This document shows, one piece after another, positions 14,938-22,131 of a DNA stretch of 32,875 nucleotides. Origin of the DNA: an uncultured Methanobrevibacter sp. GTDB taxonomy: Archaea > Methanobacteriota > Methanobacteria > Methanobacteriales > Methanobacteriaceae. Under the pieces are notes generated by a model. That model was not told where the DNA came from. It saw only the letters and a program-made list of their open reading frames with translations, and made no database searches. Each line of letters opens with the position of its first letter. Position 1 is the stretch's first letter. The DNA is taken from NCBI GenBank assembly GCA_904501935.1, contig CAJGDA010000001.1:1-32875 (forward strand), in the 5' to 3' direction. Position numbers and translations under genes: made by a program.

Positions 14938-15794
14938 ATAATTCTTTCTATCGGTACGACTAGAATGTCTTTTGCACCTGCATTTCTTAGGTCATTTACA
15001 AGTTCAAATACTTGCTTTTCATCAATCACCGCTTGAACGGCAACAGTCTTTTCATCAGATAATACTTCGGATATTGTCAGTCCGCCCATTGATGGCATTA
15101 CCAATTTCACCTTATCCAAATCACTATCTTTAACGTTCATCATAATTAATTTCTTTCTTTCAGCATCAAGAACTCCTTTTATGCTTGTACTGACAGCTTC
15201 AATTAATTCTCTTTTTTCTTTTAAACTTTCATTGTTTGCAATAAGCTTGATTGAACTTTCCAAAATTGTATCTATGATTTTCAGATGATTCATTTTCAAT
15301 GTTGTTCCGGTACTTGTCAGGTCTGTTATCAAATCTGCCAATCCTATGAATGGAGCAGCTTCAGTTGATCCGCTCAATTTGACGATTTTTAAATTCAGGC
15401 CATGCTCCTCGAGGTATTTTCTTGTTAACACAGGAAACTCGGTTGCAACTTTCATTTCATCTGTGATGTCATCTATTGAATTGATGTCTGATTCTTCCGG
15501 TGCTGCAAAGACCAGTTTTGTCTGTCCGAATTTTAGGTCCAACAGTTCAGTCACATCAGCTTCATTTTCATTAATTAAATCGACACCAGTTATTCCCATA
15601 TCTGCAACTCCATCATTAACGAATTCCGGAATGTCTGATGCTCTTGCAAACATAATTTCTATATTATCGTAAAAAGTCTTTGAAATTAATTTGCGGTTGT
15701 TTTTGTCGATTAAACCTAATCCCGCTTTTTCCAATATGTTTATTGATGGTTCACTTATTCTTCCTTTGGAAGGAACAGCAATTTTTATTTTCAT
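14934..15794 (-). CDS. hisG: ATP phosphoribosyltransferase HisG, long form
   Basis: HisG starts histidine synthesis from ATP and PRPP. From the ATG at 15794 it is 286 aa, the long form with a C-terminal ACT-like regulatory domain (about 210-286) that lets histidine inhibit it, so HisZ is not needed. Motifs include AVPSKGRISEPSI, the DIPEFVNDGVADMGITGVDL region, the PRPP loop DLTSTGTTLKMNHL (about 160-173), and VMPSMGGLTISEVLSDE at the domain join. A TTG at 15806 in frame is rejected as the start because the ATG matches homologues (MKIKIAVPSKG). It is first in the operon with the flavodoxin and pyrB genes and divergent from the histone gene. Confidence 0.94.
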   Translation of the reverse strand: MKIKIAVPSKGRISEPSINILEKAGLGLIDKNNRKLISKTFYDNIEIMFARASDIPEFVNDGVADMGITGVDLINENEADVTELLDLKFGQTKLVFAAPEESDINSIDDITDEMKVATEFPVLTRKYLEEHGLNLKIVKLSGSTEAAPFIGLADLITDLTSTGTTLKMNHLKIIDTILESSIKLIANNESLKEKRELIEAVSTSIKGVLDAERKKLIMMNVKDSDLDKVKLVMPSMGGLTISEVLSDEKTVAVQAVIDEKQVFELVNDLRNAGAKDILVVPIERII

Positions 15795-15920
15795 CTTATC
15801 TCTCAATTTTTTTATCTAAATATTATATTATTAATCATGTATTAAATACTTTTGATAATTTAATTTTTATTTATTTAATTTATTTAATATTATTTTTGAA
15901 TTATGAGCATTATTTTGCAC

Positions 15921-15988
15921 AATATTTAAATATTAAGTTATCTTATATTGTTATTTAACTTATGATTTTTGGCTGTAAATCATAAGTT
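15921..15988 (+). promoter_or_regulatory. Histone gene promoter with 12-bp inverted repeat in the leader
   Basis: A palindromic TATA-like AATATTTAAATATT (15921-15934) and a second candidate CTTATATT (15942-15949) are followed by a perfect 12-bp inverted repeat. The arms are AACTTATGATTT (15957-15968) and AAATCATAAGTT (15977-15988) with an 8-nt loop. Depending on which TATA is used, the repeat is at the very 5' end of the mRNA or straddles the start site. It ends 27 nt before the ATG. Confidence 0.55.
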
Positions 15989-16015
15989 TTAATAAACTAT
16001 TGTGAGGTGAAAAGC

Positions 16016-16222
16016 ATGTCTGATATACCAAAAGCTCCTATCGCAAGAATTATTAAAGAATCTGGTGCAGAAAGAGTTAGCGAAGATGCAAAAGCTGAAT
16101 TAGCAGCATACTTAGAAGAAGTTGCTCGTGATGTAGCAAAAGAAGCAAATGCTGTTGCAAAAATCGCAAAACGTAAAACTGTTAAAGCAGAAGATATTAA
16201 ATTAGCTATCAAAAACTTATAA
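16016..16222 (+). CDS. Archaeal histone (HMf/HMt family)
   Basis: A 68-aa single histone fold that wraps DNA as dimers and larger stacks. MSDIPKAPIARIIKESGAER, DAKAELAAYLEEVARDVAKE and KRKTVKAEDIKLAIKNL are the three helices and their DNA-contacting turns (the RKTVKAED segment is diagnostic). GAGGTGA at 16004-16010 stands 5 nt before the ATG at 16016 and rules out the in-frame GTG at 16007. Codon choice (many GCA, AAA and GAA) suits a strongly expressed gene. It is monocistronic, with a long T-rich terminator after it. Confidence 0.97.
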   Translation: MSDIPKAPIARIIKESGAERVSEDAKAELAAYLEEVARDVAKEANAVAKIAKRKTVKAEDIKLAIKNL

Positions 16223-16260
16223 ATAGTTTTTTAGCTTTCTTTTTTTATTTTTTTTTTTAG
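16223..16260 (+). terminator. T-rich terminator of the histone gene
   Basis: Successive T runs (T6, T7, then T12) without a hairpin follow the histone stop, typical of archaeal termination. The deaminase ATG lies just beyond, so its ribosome binding site (AGGTGTTATT at 16259 on) emerges right at the end of the tract. Confidence 0.65.
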
Positions 16261-16268
16261 GTGTTATT

Positions 16269-17573
16269 ATGACAGATAATACTATTTTAATTAAAAATGC
16301 AGTGATTTTAAGTCCAAATATAAATTTTGAAGGTAAACAATCTCTTTTAATCAAAGATGATATAATTGCTGAAATTTCTCCTGAAATTGATGAAAGCAAT
16401 GTTGATAAGATAATTGATGCAACTGATAAAATTCTACTTCCAGGATTAATTAATTCTCATACCCATTTATCAATGACATTATTTAGAGGATTAGCGGATG
16501 ATTTGAGTTTAGACAGTTGGTTAAACGACCATATATGGCCGATGGAAGCAAATCTAAATGGTGATTATTGTTATATTGGAGCTCTTTTAGGGGCTGTTGA
16601 ACTCATTAAGTCAGGAACTACAACATTTTCTGATATGTACTTTTACATGGAAGATGTTGCTCGTGCAGTTGATGAGGCAGGAATTAGAGCTGTTTTATCA
16701 TACGGAATGATTGATTTTGGAGATGAAGAGAAAAGAAAAAATGAAATCAATGAAAATTTAGCTTTATTTGAAGCCTGTAATGGAATGGCTGATGGAAGGA
16801 TCAAAGTTTTCTTTGGACCGCATTCTCCTTATACGGCTTCTAAGGAATTGTTGATTAAAGTCCGTGAATTGGCTGATGAATATGGTATGGGCATTCATAT
16901 ACATGTATCTGAAACAGAAAAGGAAATCAATGACAGTCTTGATGAAAAAGGATTAAGACCTTTTGAATACTTGGATGAAATTGGTCTTTTAGGTCCTGAT
17001 GTTGTTGCAGCTCATTGTGTATGGTTAAGCGACAGTGAAATTGAAATCATTAAGAGAAACAATGTTAAGATATCTCACAATCCATGCAGCAATATGAAAT
17101 TGGCATCAGGTATTGCTCCAGTCTCCAAATTGATTGAAAATGACATTTGTGTTTCTATTGGAACTGATGGTGCTTCTTCAAACAATAATTTGGATTTGTT
17201 TGAAGAGATGAAAACTGCTAGCTTGCTTCAAAAAGTTTCCACATTGGATCCTAAGGTTTTGGATTCAGATGAATCAATAGCTATGGGTACCATTAAAGGT
17301 GCTGAAGCTTTGGGTCTTGACTCTGAAATTGGTTCTATCGAAGTTGGAAAAAAAGCTGATATTATTTTGATTGACACCAATTCAGCTAATATGGTTCCGG
17401 ATAGTTCATCCTTAAGTTCAAACGTTATTTATTCTGCAAACGGTTCTAATGTAGATACTACCATCTGCAATGGAAAGGTTTTGATGGAAAATAAAAAATT
17501 AGTTGTTTTGGATGAGCAGGAAATTTATGATAAAGCTAGACAGGCAATAAAAGAATTAAAAGAAGCTATCTAG
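16269..17573 (+). CDS. dadD: MTA/SAH/5'-deoxyadenosine deaminase (amidohydrolase)
   Basis: The 434-aa metal-dependent amidohydrolase deaminates SAM-derived nucleosides (5'-deoxyadenosine, S-adenosylhomocysteine, methylthioadenosine) to inosine forms, as shown for the methanogen homologue MJ1541. Metal ligands are in place: HTH (His64, His66), HIHVSETE, AAHCVWL and SIGTDGASSNNNLDLF. The substrate-side LFRGLADDLSLDSWL is also present. In a methanogen with many radical-SAM enzymes and SAM methylases (such as CbiH here) it clears their by-products. It ends in an 8-nt overlap with the convergent tfrA gene (CTATCTAG gives both stops). The exact preferred nucleoside cannot be told from sequence. Confidence 0.92.
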   Translation: MTDNTILIKNAVILSPNINFEGKQSLLIKDDIIAEISPEIDESNVDKIIDATDKILLPGLINSHTHLSMTLFRGLADDLSLDSWLNDHIWPMEANLNGDYCYIGALLGAVELIKSGTTTFSDMYFYMEDVARAVDEAGIRAVLSYGMIDFGDEEKRKNEINENLALFEACNGMADGRIKVFFGPHSPYTASKELLIKVRELADEYGMGIHIHVSETEKEINDSLDEKGLRPFEYLDEIGLLGPDVVAAHCVWLSDSEIEIIKRNNVKISHNPCSNMKLASGIAPVSKLIENDICVSIGTDGASSNNNLDLFEEMKTASLLQKVSTLDPKVLDSDESIAMGTIKGAEALGLDSEIGSIEVGKKADIILIDTNSANMVPDSSSLSSNVIYSANGSNVDTTICNGKVLMENKKLVVLDEQEIYDKARQAIKELKEAI

Positions 17574-19209
17574 CTTCAAATTCTATTTTATTTTTACCCA
17601 TTATAATACTCTTTTTCCATTCATCTTTAGTTTCTGGGAAATCGGATCTGAAGTGAGCTCCTCTACTTTCTCTGCGCAATATCGCTGATTTCACGGTTAG
17701 AATGCAGATTTCAACCATATTTATTACTTCAAGGGCAGTGACCAAATCCGCATTGTATTGATTTTTATCACTGACGTCAAGGTTTTCAAGGTCCTTTTGC
17801 ATCTCCTGAAGTTGGCCTAAAGCCTCATTCAAGGTTTTTTCTTCTCTAACGATAGCTACCTTTTCCCACATTAGGTTTTTAATTTTGTTCTTAAATTCCT
17901 GCGGTTTTATTGTGCCTTTTTTGATTAGGCCTTCAATTCTTGAAGCTTCTTTATTTACCTGTTCTTCATCGGTTTTGAGTTCTGTTGTTTTTGCCGCTTC
18001 TGAAGCACTTACGCCAGCGATTTTACCGAATACCTGTGTGTCTGCCAGTGCATTGCCCCCCAAACGGTTTGCACCATGAACTCCTCCGCAAACTTCACCA
18101 GCACCAAAGAGATTTTTCAGTGAAGTGGAAGCGTCAGTATTTATTTTTAAACCTCCCATGAAGTGGTGGGCAGTTGGTGCCACTTCAATTGGGCCATGCT
18201 TGATGTCTACTCCTACATTTTCAAATTGCAGAACCATGGTTTCAAGCTTTTCATCAATGTAATCGTCATCCAAATGTGAGATGTCAAGGTAAACTCCGCC
18301 GCTTTCTGTTCCTCTGCCTTCAATTATTTCTTGGTAGATTGAACGTGCAACGACGTCACGAGTAGCCAATTCCATTTTTTCAGGAGAATATTTGCTCATG
18401 AATCTTTCACCATCTTTATTTATGAGCTTTCCACCTTCTGCTCTTACGGCTTCTGTTACAAGCACACCCTTTTTGGATTCAGGCGCTACCATTCCTGTTG
18501 GGTGGAATTGAATCTGTTCCATATCAACAAGATTTGCTCCAGCTCTGTAAGCTATTGCATATCCGTCTCCGTTTTTTTGGAATGTGTTTGATGTTACAGG
18601 GTATAATTGACCTGCGCCTCCGCTTGCTAGAATAACGGATTTTGCTTTGAAGTATATTAGACTGGAATCCTTAAGGTTCAATCCAGTTGCTCCAATCACT
18701 TGGTCATCTTGGGTAATCAATGAGGTAATCATTACTTCTTCTATGCATTCAATATCTCTTCTGATGATTTCTTCCTTAAGCGCATTCAATAATTCCGCTC
18801 CGGTTCTGTCACCTTGATAACAGGTTCTTCTGTAGGTTTGTCCACCAAAAGGCCTTTGGTCTATTTCACCTGATTCCTGGCGGTCAAACAAAGCCCCGAA
18901 ATTTTCCAAATCAATTAGTCTTTTTGGTGATTCGTTAACGAGTATTTCCACTAGCCTTTTGTCATTGAGGTAGCTTCCTCCCTTAAGTGTGTCATTGAAG
19001 TGAGCGTCAATTGAATCGTCTTTGTCAACTGTTTTGAATACTGCGTTGTATCCTCCTTCTGCCATTCCAGTACAGCCAGAACGGAATGATAATCCTTTGG
19101 ATACAATAATAGCTTTCAGTCCAGCATCATCAACTTCAATAGCTGCTCTTGAACCTGCTCCGCCGGATCCGATTATTAGTACATCTGTTGAGATAGTTTT
19201 TATTTCCAT
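17566..19209 (-). CDS. tfrA: Thiol:fumarate reductase subunit A (FAD flavoprotein, SdhA/FrdA family)
   Basis: In Methanobacteriales TfrAB reduces fumarate with coenzymes M and B, giving succinate and the heterodisulfide, in the cytoplasm. The 547-aa flavoprotein has the FAD-binding start VLIIGSGGAGSRAAIEVDDAGL, covalent-flavin region SGCTGMAEGGYNA, RRTCYQGDRTG, substrate motif QFHPTGM, and APTAHHFMGGLKINTDAS with the capping-domain His. Length agrees with TfrA of Methanothermobacter. tfrB, the Fe-S partner, is not in the window, so it must be encoded elsewhere. Divergent from ribK across 231 bp carrying a direct repeat. A simple L-aspartate oxidase or generic fumarate reductase is less likely because of host and length. 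Confidence 0.88.
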   Translation of the reverse strand: MEIKTISTDVLIIGSGGAGSRAAIEVDDAGLKAIIVSKGLSFRSGCTGMAEGGYNAVFKTVDKDDSIDAHFNDTLKGGSYLNDKRLVEILVNESPKRLIDLENFGALFDRQESGEIDQRPFGGQTYRRTCYQGDRTGAELLNALKEEIIRRDIECIEEVMITSLITQDDQVIGATGLNLKDSSLIYFKAKSVILASGGAGQLYPVTSNTFQKNGDGYAIAYRAGANLVDMEQIQFHPTGMVAPESKKGVLVTEAVRAEGGKLINKDGERFMSKYSPEKMELATRDVVARSIYQEIIEGRGTESGGVYLDISHLDDDYIDEKLETMVLQFENVGVDIKHGPIEVAPTAHHFMGGLKINTDASTSLKNLFGAGEVCGGVHGANRLGGNALADTQVFGKIAGVSASEAAKTTELKTDEEQVNKEASRIEGLIKKGTIKPQEFKNKIKNLMWEKVAIVREEKTLNEALGQLQEMQKDLENLDVSDKNQYNADLVTALEVINMVEICILTVKSAILRRESRGAHFRSDFPETKDEWKKSIIMGKNKIEFEAR

Positions 19210-19336
19210 TTCAATTACCCTGTAAAATTCGTTATAGTAATACTTTGTTTTTCAGTTATTATATAAATTTCTTAAAAATCTGAAAAATATATTAATCAAA
19301 ATGATTCAATTAATAGTATTGAATCTATATTTTACA

Positions 19337-19404
19337 GATTAAATTTTAACATTATTTCAGATAATCCTGTTAAATTAAAAATATGGATTAAATTTTTAAC
19401 ATTA
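19337..19404. repeat. Direct repeat in the tfrA/ribK divergent region
   Basis: GATTAAATTTTAACATTA (19337-19354) recurs with one extra T at 19386-19404, start-to-start distance 49 bp. Both lie between tfrA and ribK, upstream of each. They could be paired regulator sites or remnants of a small duplication. Confidence 0.5.
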
Positions 19405-19440
19405 ATTATTCTACAATATACTTTAATTAGAGGTTCTTTC

Positions 19441-19815
19441 ATGAAAATCGATGGTGAAGTTACAACTGGTTTGGGAAAAGCAGCGTATTTCCTGTCACAG
19501 GAATTCTACACAAATGAGTTTAAGAAAAATTTAGGTTTTGTTCCGTTTCCAGGAACATTAAATGTTGTTGTAAGTGATGACTATTTGGATGGAATCAATG
19601 AAATCAAAAATACCTGTGAAAATTTAATCAAGCCAGATGAAGGCTTTGGTGCCGTAAAATATATTGAAGCAAAATTGAATGGTGTAATTGAAGGTGCCAT
19701 TGTATTTCCAGCAAAAACCACCCATGAAGAAAATTATTTGGAATTTATTGCTGAATGTAAATTAAGGGAAGAATTGAATCTCAAGGATGGGGATGTAGTT
19801 TCTCTTGAATTTTAA
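19441..19815 (+). CDS. ribK: CTP-dependent riboflavin kinase
   Basis: RibK (DUF120, MJ0056 type) uses CTP rather than ATP to make FMN from riboflavin. The 124-aa protein keeps the family's features: GEVTTGLGKAAYFLS near residue 4, the riboflavin/CTP-binding FVPFPGTLNVVV (about 37-48), GFGAVKYIEA, and AIVFPAKTTHEENYLEFIA. The C-terminus LKDGDVVSLEF is the usual end. GAGGT about 6 nt before the ATG supports the start. It shares TTAA with the stop of the convergent nuclease gene. Together with ribB and its FMN riboswitch 1.2 kb to the right this forms a riboflavin-related stretch; ribK itself has no riboswitch. Confidence 0.94.
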   Translation: MKIDGEVTTGLGKAAYFLSQEFYTNEFKKNLGFVPFPGTLNVVVSDDYLDGINEIKNTCENLIKPDEGFGAVKYIEAKLNGVIEGAIVFPAKTTHEENYLEFIAECKLREELNLKDGDVVSLEF

Positions 19816-20675
19816 TTTTCATTTCTAATTTTTTCTACATCTTCAAGTGTTAGTTCTGTTTCTTTTTGTATTTCTTCGTTTGTTTTTCCTTCTTTTATCA
19901 TATATTTTGCCATTTTTTTCTTTCCTTCTTTAATACCTTCTTTAATACCTTCTTTTATTCCTTCTTTTATTCCTTCATCCTTTTGTCTTTGACCGTAATC
20001 GTATATAGCACTCATTTTTCCACCTAATGCATCACATATAGCTGTTTTTTTATCTCCATCTTCTAAAAATTTATCTGCTAATAAATAAGCAATACTTTTT
20101 ACAAGATTATTTACCTTATATTTTTCTAAATCAATAGATAATATTAAATTAACGGATTTTTCAATTTGATGTTCTTGTGTATTTTTACTACCCATAATTG
20201 GCACTAATGATAAATCAATTAATTCATAGTCACTGATTTCTTTATTATTTTTAATTTTAGTTTCAATATTATTTATAATGATATCTCCGTCTTCATCCAT
20301 AAAAGAATAGACATCAAATTTGAATTTAATTGAATCGCCAATAATGTGAATAATCTTTTTTGCTACTTCAGCAGTGCTAATTACTGCTAATTTAACTTCT
20401 TTTTTTGTTTTCTTTTTAAAGTTTACCATTGAAAAGTATGCTAAAAATCTGTTTTTATCATTTATATCTATAGATGTACTTTGAAATTCAATTATATAAA
20501 TTACATCATCTAATTCAATTATTATATCTGCAATTAGTACTGATGCATTTATAAAACGTATTTCTGATGGATTTAACTTTTTCTTTTTTGATTCTATGTT
20601 AATTCGCTTTAAAAGTACTTCTACCTCTTCTTCGCTCACATCTTTAAAAAGTAGGTCTTCGTGTTTGCTAACCAT
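19812..20675 (-). CDS. Rpn-family recombination-promoting nuclease / PD-(D/E)XK transposase-like protein
   Basis: The 287-aa protein resembles the Rpn/YhgA-like group, PD-(D/E)XK DNA endonucleases often labelled transposases. The nuclease core is seen at about 45-75: INASVLIADIIIELDD followed by VIYIIEFQSTS (Asp, then Glu-x-Gln instead of Glu-x-Lys, as is common in this family). A helical middle part follows. Residues about 230-250 are four IKEG units encoded by a 12-bp tandem repeat. The end (AKYMIKEGKTNEEIQKETELTLEDVEKI) looks like a helix-turn-helix. No terminal inverted repeats or target duplication were seen, so it is a gene, not an intact insertion sequence. It sits between ribK and ribB and overlaps ribK's stop by 4 nt. 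Confidence 0.85.
   Translation of the reverse strand: MVSKHEDLLFKDVSEEEVEVLLKRINIESKKKKLNPSEIRFINASVLIADIIIELDDVIYIIEFQSTSIDINDKNRFLAYFSMVNFKKKTKKEVKLAVISTAEVAKKIIHIIGDSIKFKFDVYSFMDEDGDIIINNIETKIKNNKEISDYELIDLSLVPIMGSKNTQEHQIEKSVNLILSIDLEKYKVNNLVKSIAYLLADKFLEDGDKKTAICDALGGKMSAIYDYGQRQKDEGIKEGIKEGIKEGIKEGKKKMAKYMIKEGKTNEEIQKETELTLEDVEKIRNEN
19925..19972 (-). repeat. 12-bp tandem repeat (x4) in the Rpn-like gene
   Basis: CTTCTTTAATAC twice then CTTCTTTTATTC twice on the plus strand, encoding four IKEG units in frame. The paired variants suggest stepwise duplication. Length changes would keep the frame. Confidence 0.9.
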
Positions 20676-20824
20676 AAAATCACTTTTTTTAGATTATGTG
20701 TTCTTATTTTATTTATAATATTATTTAAATTGCTCAGTTATTAATAATAACAATTTTACATTCTTTAAACAATTTTTTAAGCTCAAAACAATTTATACAC
20801 GAAAACAATCATAACCACAAAGTA

Positions 20825-20834
20825 TTTTATATAT
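20825..20834 (+). promoter_or_regulatory. TATA box of ribB
   Basis: TTTTATATAT, about 18-27 nt before the first base of the riboswitch P1 stem (20852). The predicted mRNA start thus coincides with the 5' end of the aptamer. Confidence 0.6.
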
Positions 20835-20851
20835 GATTAATATAACTGTTA

Positions 20852-20982
20852 ATATTTACTCGGGGCGGGGTGCAATTCCCCACCGGTGGTGATTTTGTAA
20901 AAATAAGTCCACGAGCACGATTAAGTGTTGATTTGGTGAGAATCCAAAACCGACGGTGATAGTCCGGATGGAAGAGAAATAT
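20852..20982 (+). ncRNA. FMN riboswitch (RFN element) upstream of ribB
   Basis: All conserved blocks of the RFN aptamer are present in order: CGGGGCGGGGTGCAATTCCC, CACCGGTGGTGA, GTCCACGAGC, GATTTGGTGAGAATCC, AAAACCGACGGTGATAGTCC and GGATGGAAGAG. Stems are visible. P1: 20852-20861 with 20974-20982, one A bulged. P2: 20867-20870/20878-20881. P3: 20886-20889/20909-20912, with an extended variable tip. P4: 20916-20918/20925-20927. P5: 20932-20936/20944-20948. P6: 20954-20956/20964-20966. It should bind FMN and lower ribB expression. The expression platform is described under its own entry. Confidence 0.95.
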
Positions 20983-21032
20983 GTAATTAGTTATTTTTAG
21001 CCCTGGTTCTAGTAAATATAGGAGATATTACT
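20983..21032 (+). promoter_or_regulatory. Expression platform with anti-aptamer strand and ribB ribosome binding site
   Basis: AGTAAATAT at 21011-21019 is the exact complement of the P1 5' strand (20852-20860). GCCCTG at 21000-21005 pairs with CGGGGC at 20861-20866 (one G-U). Together they give a 15-bp alternative helix with a 5-nt bulge that would dissolve the aptamer. The Shine-Dalgarno sequence AGGAGAT (21020-21026) begins immediately after this helix, 6 nt before the ATG. TTCT (21007-21010) could weakly pair with AGGA when freed. Confidence 0.6.
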
Positions 21033-21716
21033 ATGAATCAAGAAACAAATTTAGATAAGGCTCTAGAAGCTATTAGAAACGGCGAGTTTGTACTCGTTTT
21101 TGATGATGATGACAGGGAAGGCGAAGTCGATATGATTATCGCTTCCGAATTTGTAACCCCTAAATCCGTTGCAACCATGAGAAATGATGCAGGCGGATTA
21201 ATCTGCAACTGTTTGCATTCTGATTTTTGTGATGCAATTCATTTACCTTTCATGGTAGACATCATGAAGGCAGCAACAGAAAAGTATCCGGAACTTGCTA
21301 AATTGGCACCGACCGATATTCCATATGATGAGAGGTCATCATTTTCCATATGGACCAACCACAGAAAATCATTCACTGGCGTAACCGACCATGACAGAGC
21401 AATGACCATTAGTGAAATGGCATTAATGATGAAAGAAGAAAGATTTGATGAATTCGGGGCTACTTTTAGATCACCTGGTCACGTATGTCTTTTAAGAGGG
21501 GCAGATGGCCTTGTGAAAAATAGAAGAGGACACACAGAAATAGGTCTTGCTTTGTGTGAAATGGCTGGCGTTACTCCTGTTTGTGTAGTTTGTGAAATGA
21601 TGGACGGTGAAACCGGACAAGCTACATCAGTTGCTGATGCTCGCAAATATGCAGAAGAAAATAATTTGGTCTTGCTTAAAGGCGAAGACATCATCAATAA
21701 ATACATAGAGGAATAA
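21033..21716 (+). CDS. ribB: 3,4-dihydroxy-2-butanone-4-phosphate synthase
   Basis: RibB converts ribulose 5-phosphate to the four-carbon precursor of riboflavin plus formate. The 227-aa protein is the single-domain archaeal form (no GTP cyclohydrolase II half). Motifs: FDDDDREGEVDMIIASEFVT with acidic metal ligands (about 23-42), TMRNDAGGLICNC, TNHRKSFTGVTDHDRA, FRSPGHVCLLR and RRGHTEIGLALCEMAG. Expression is expected to be controlled by the FMN riboswitch directly upstream. AGGAGAT precedes the ATG by 6 nt. It ends one base from the stop of a convergent gene. Confidence 0.96.
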   Translation: MNQETNLDKALEAIRNGEFVLVFDDDDREGEVDMIIASEFVTPKSVATMRNDAGGLICNCLHSDFCDAIHLPFMVDIMKAATEKYPELAKLAPTDIPYDERSSFSIWTNHRKSFTGVTDHDRAMTISEMALMMKEERFDEFGATFRSPGHVCLLRGADGLVKNRRGHTEIGLALCEMAGVTPVCVVCEMMDGETGQATSVADARKYAEENNLVLLKGEDIINKYIEE

Positions 21717-21717
21717 A

Positions 21718-22131
21718 TCAATTCCTCTCATTGCATTTATTTGCAATGTAATCTGCAATTAATTGGGTATTTTGCTTTATTTTATATGAATTATAAATTC
21801 CAAAAGCAACATATTTCCCATCTTTCATTTTAATTTTCAAACCATCTTTAATTTCATTTGACTTATGTATTGAAGCTATTTTTTGCCATTGAATTCTTAA
21901 CGTTTTACTTCCCAACGCTTTTTCAATATGAATTCCATCATCCAAAATTTTCACTATTTTGACGATGCGGCGATTTTTATCCAGTCCGATTTGAATGTCG
22001 CCGTTTTCATCGAAAACATAATCAGGGACCAAACAGGTTGCTTTCCAACCCTGCTTCATCTTTTTTAAAACATGGGCTCTGTCCTTTTTTGTAAGTTTAA
22101 CGCCTGGTTCTGGACTTAAATTGAGTGCCAT
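21718..22131 (-). CDS. Small protein of unknown function, possibly PH-like
   Basis: A 137-aa protein I cannot name. The first 35 residues are basic (LTKKDRAHVLKKMKQGWKAT). Residues about 40-125 look like alternating beta strands ending in a helix (GIHIEKALGSKTLRIQWQKI, KIKMKDGKYVAFGI, TQLIADYIANKC), the outline of a small PH-like domain. No signal peptide or membrane segment. Its ATG shares one base with the stop of the preceding GATase/P-loop gene, so translation is coupled. Fold suggestion is an impression only. Confidence 0.65.
   Translation of the reverse strand: MALNLSPEPGVKLTKKDRAHVLKKMKQGWKATCLVPDYVFDENGDIQIGLDKNRRIVKIVKILDDGIHIEKALGSKTLRIQWQKIASIHKSNEIKDGLKIKMKDGKYVAFGIYNSYKIKQNTQLIADYIANKCNERN

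Noticed and set aside
19925..19972. CRISPR-like array
   Set aside because: The repeat is 12 bp, has no spacers and is in frame within a gene.
19812..20820. Rpn-like gene as part of an intact insertion sequence
   Set aside because: No terminal inverted repeats or flanking target duplication seen, and it shares its stop with ribK.
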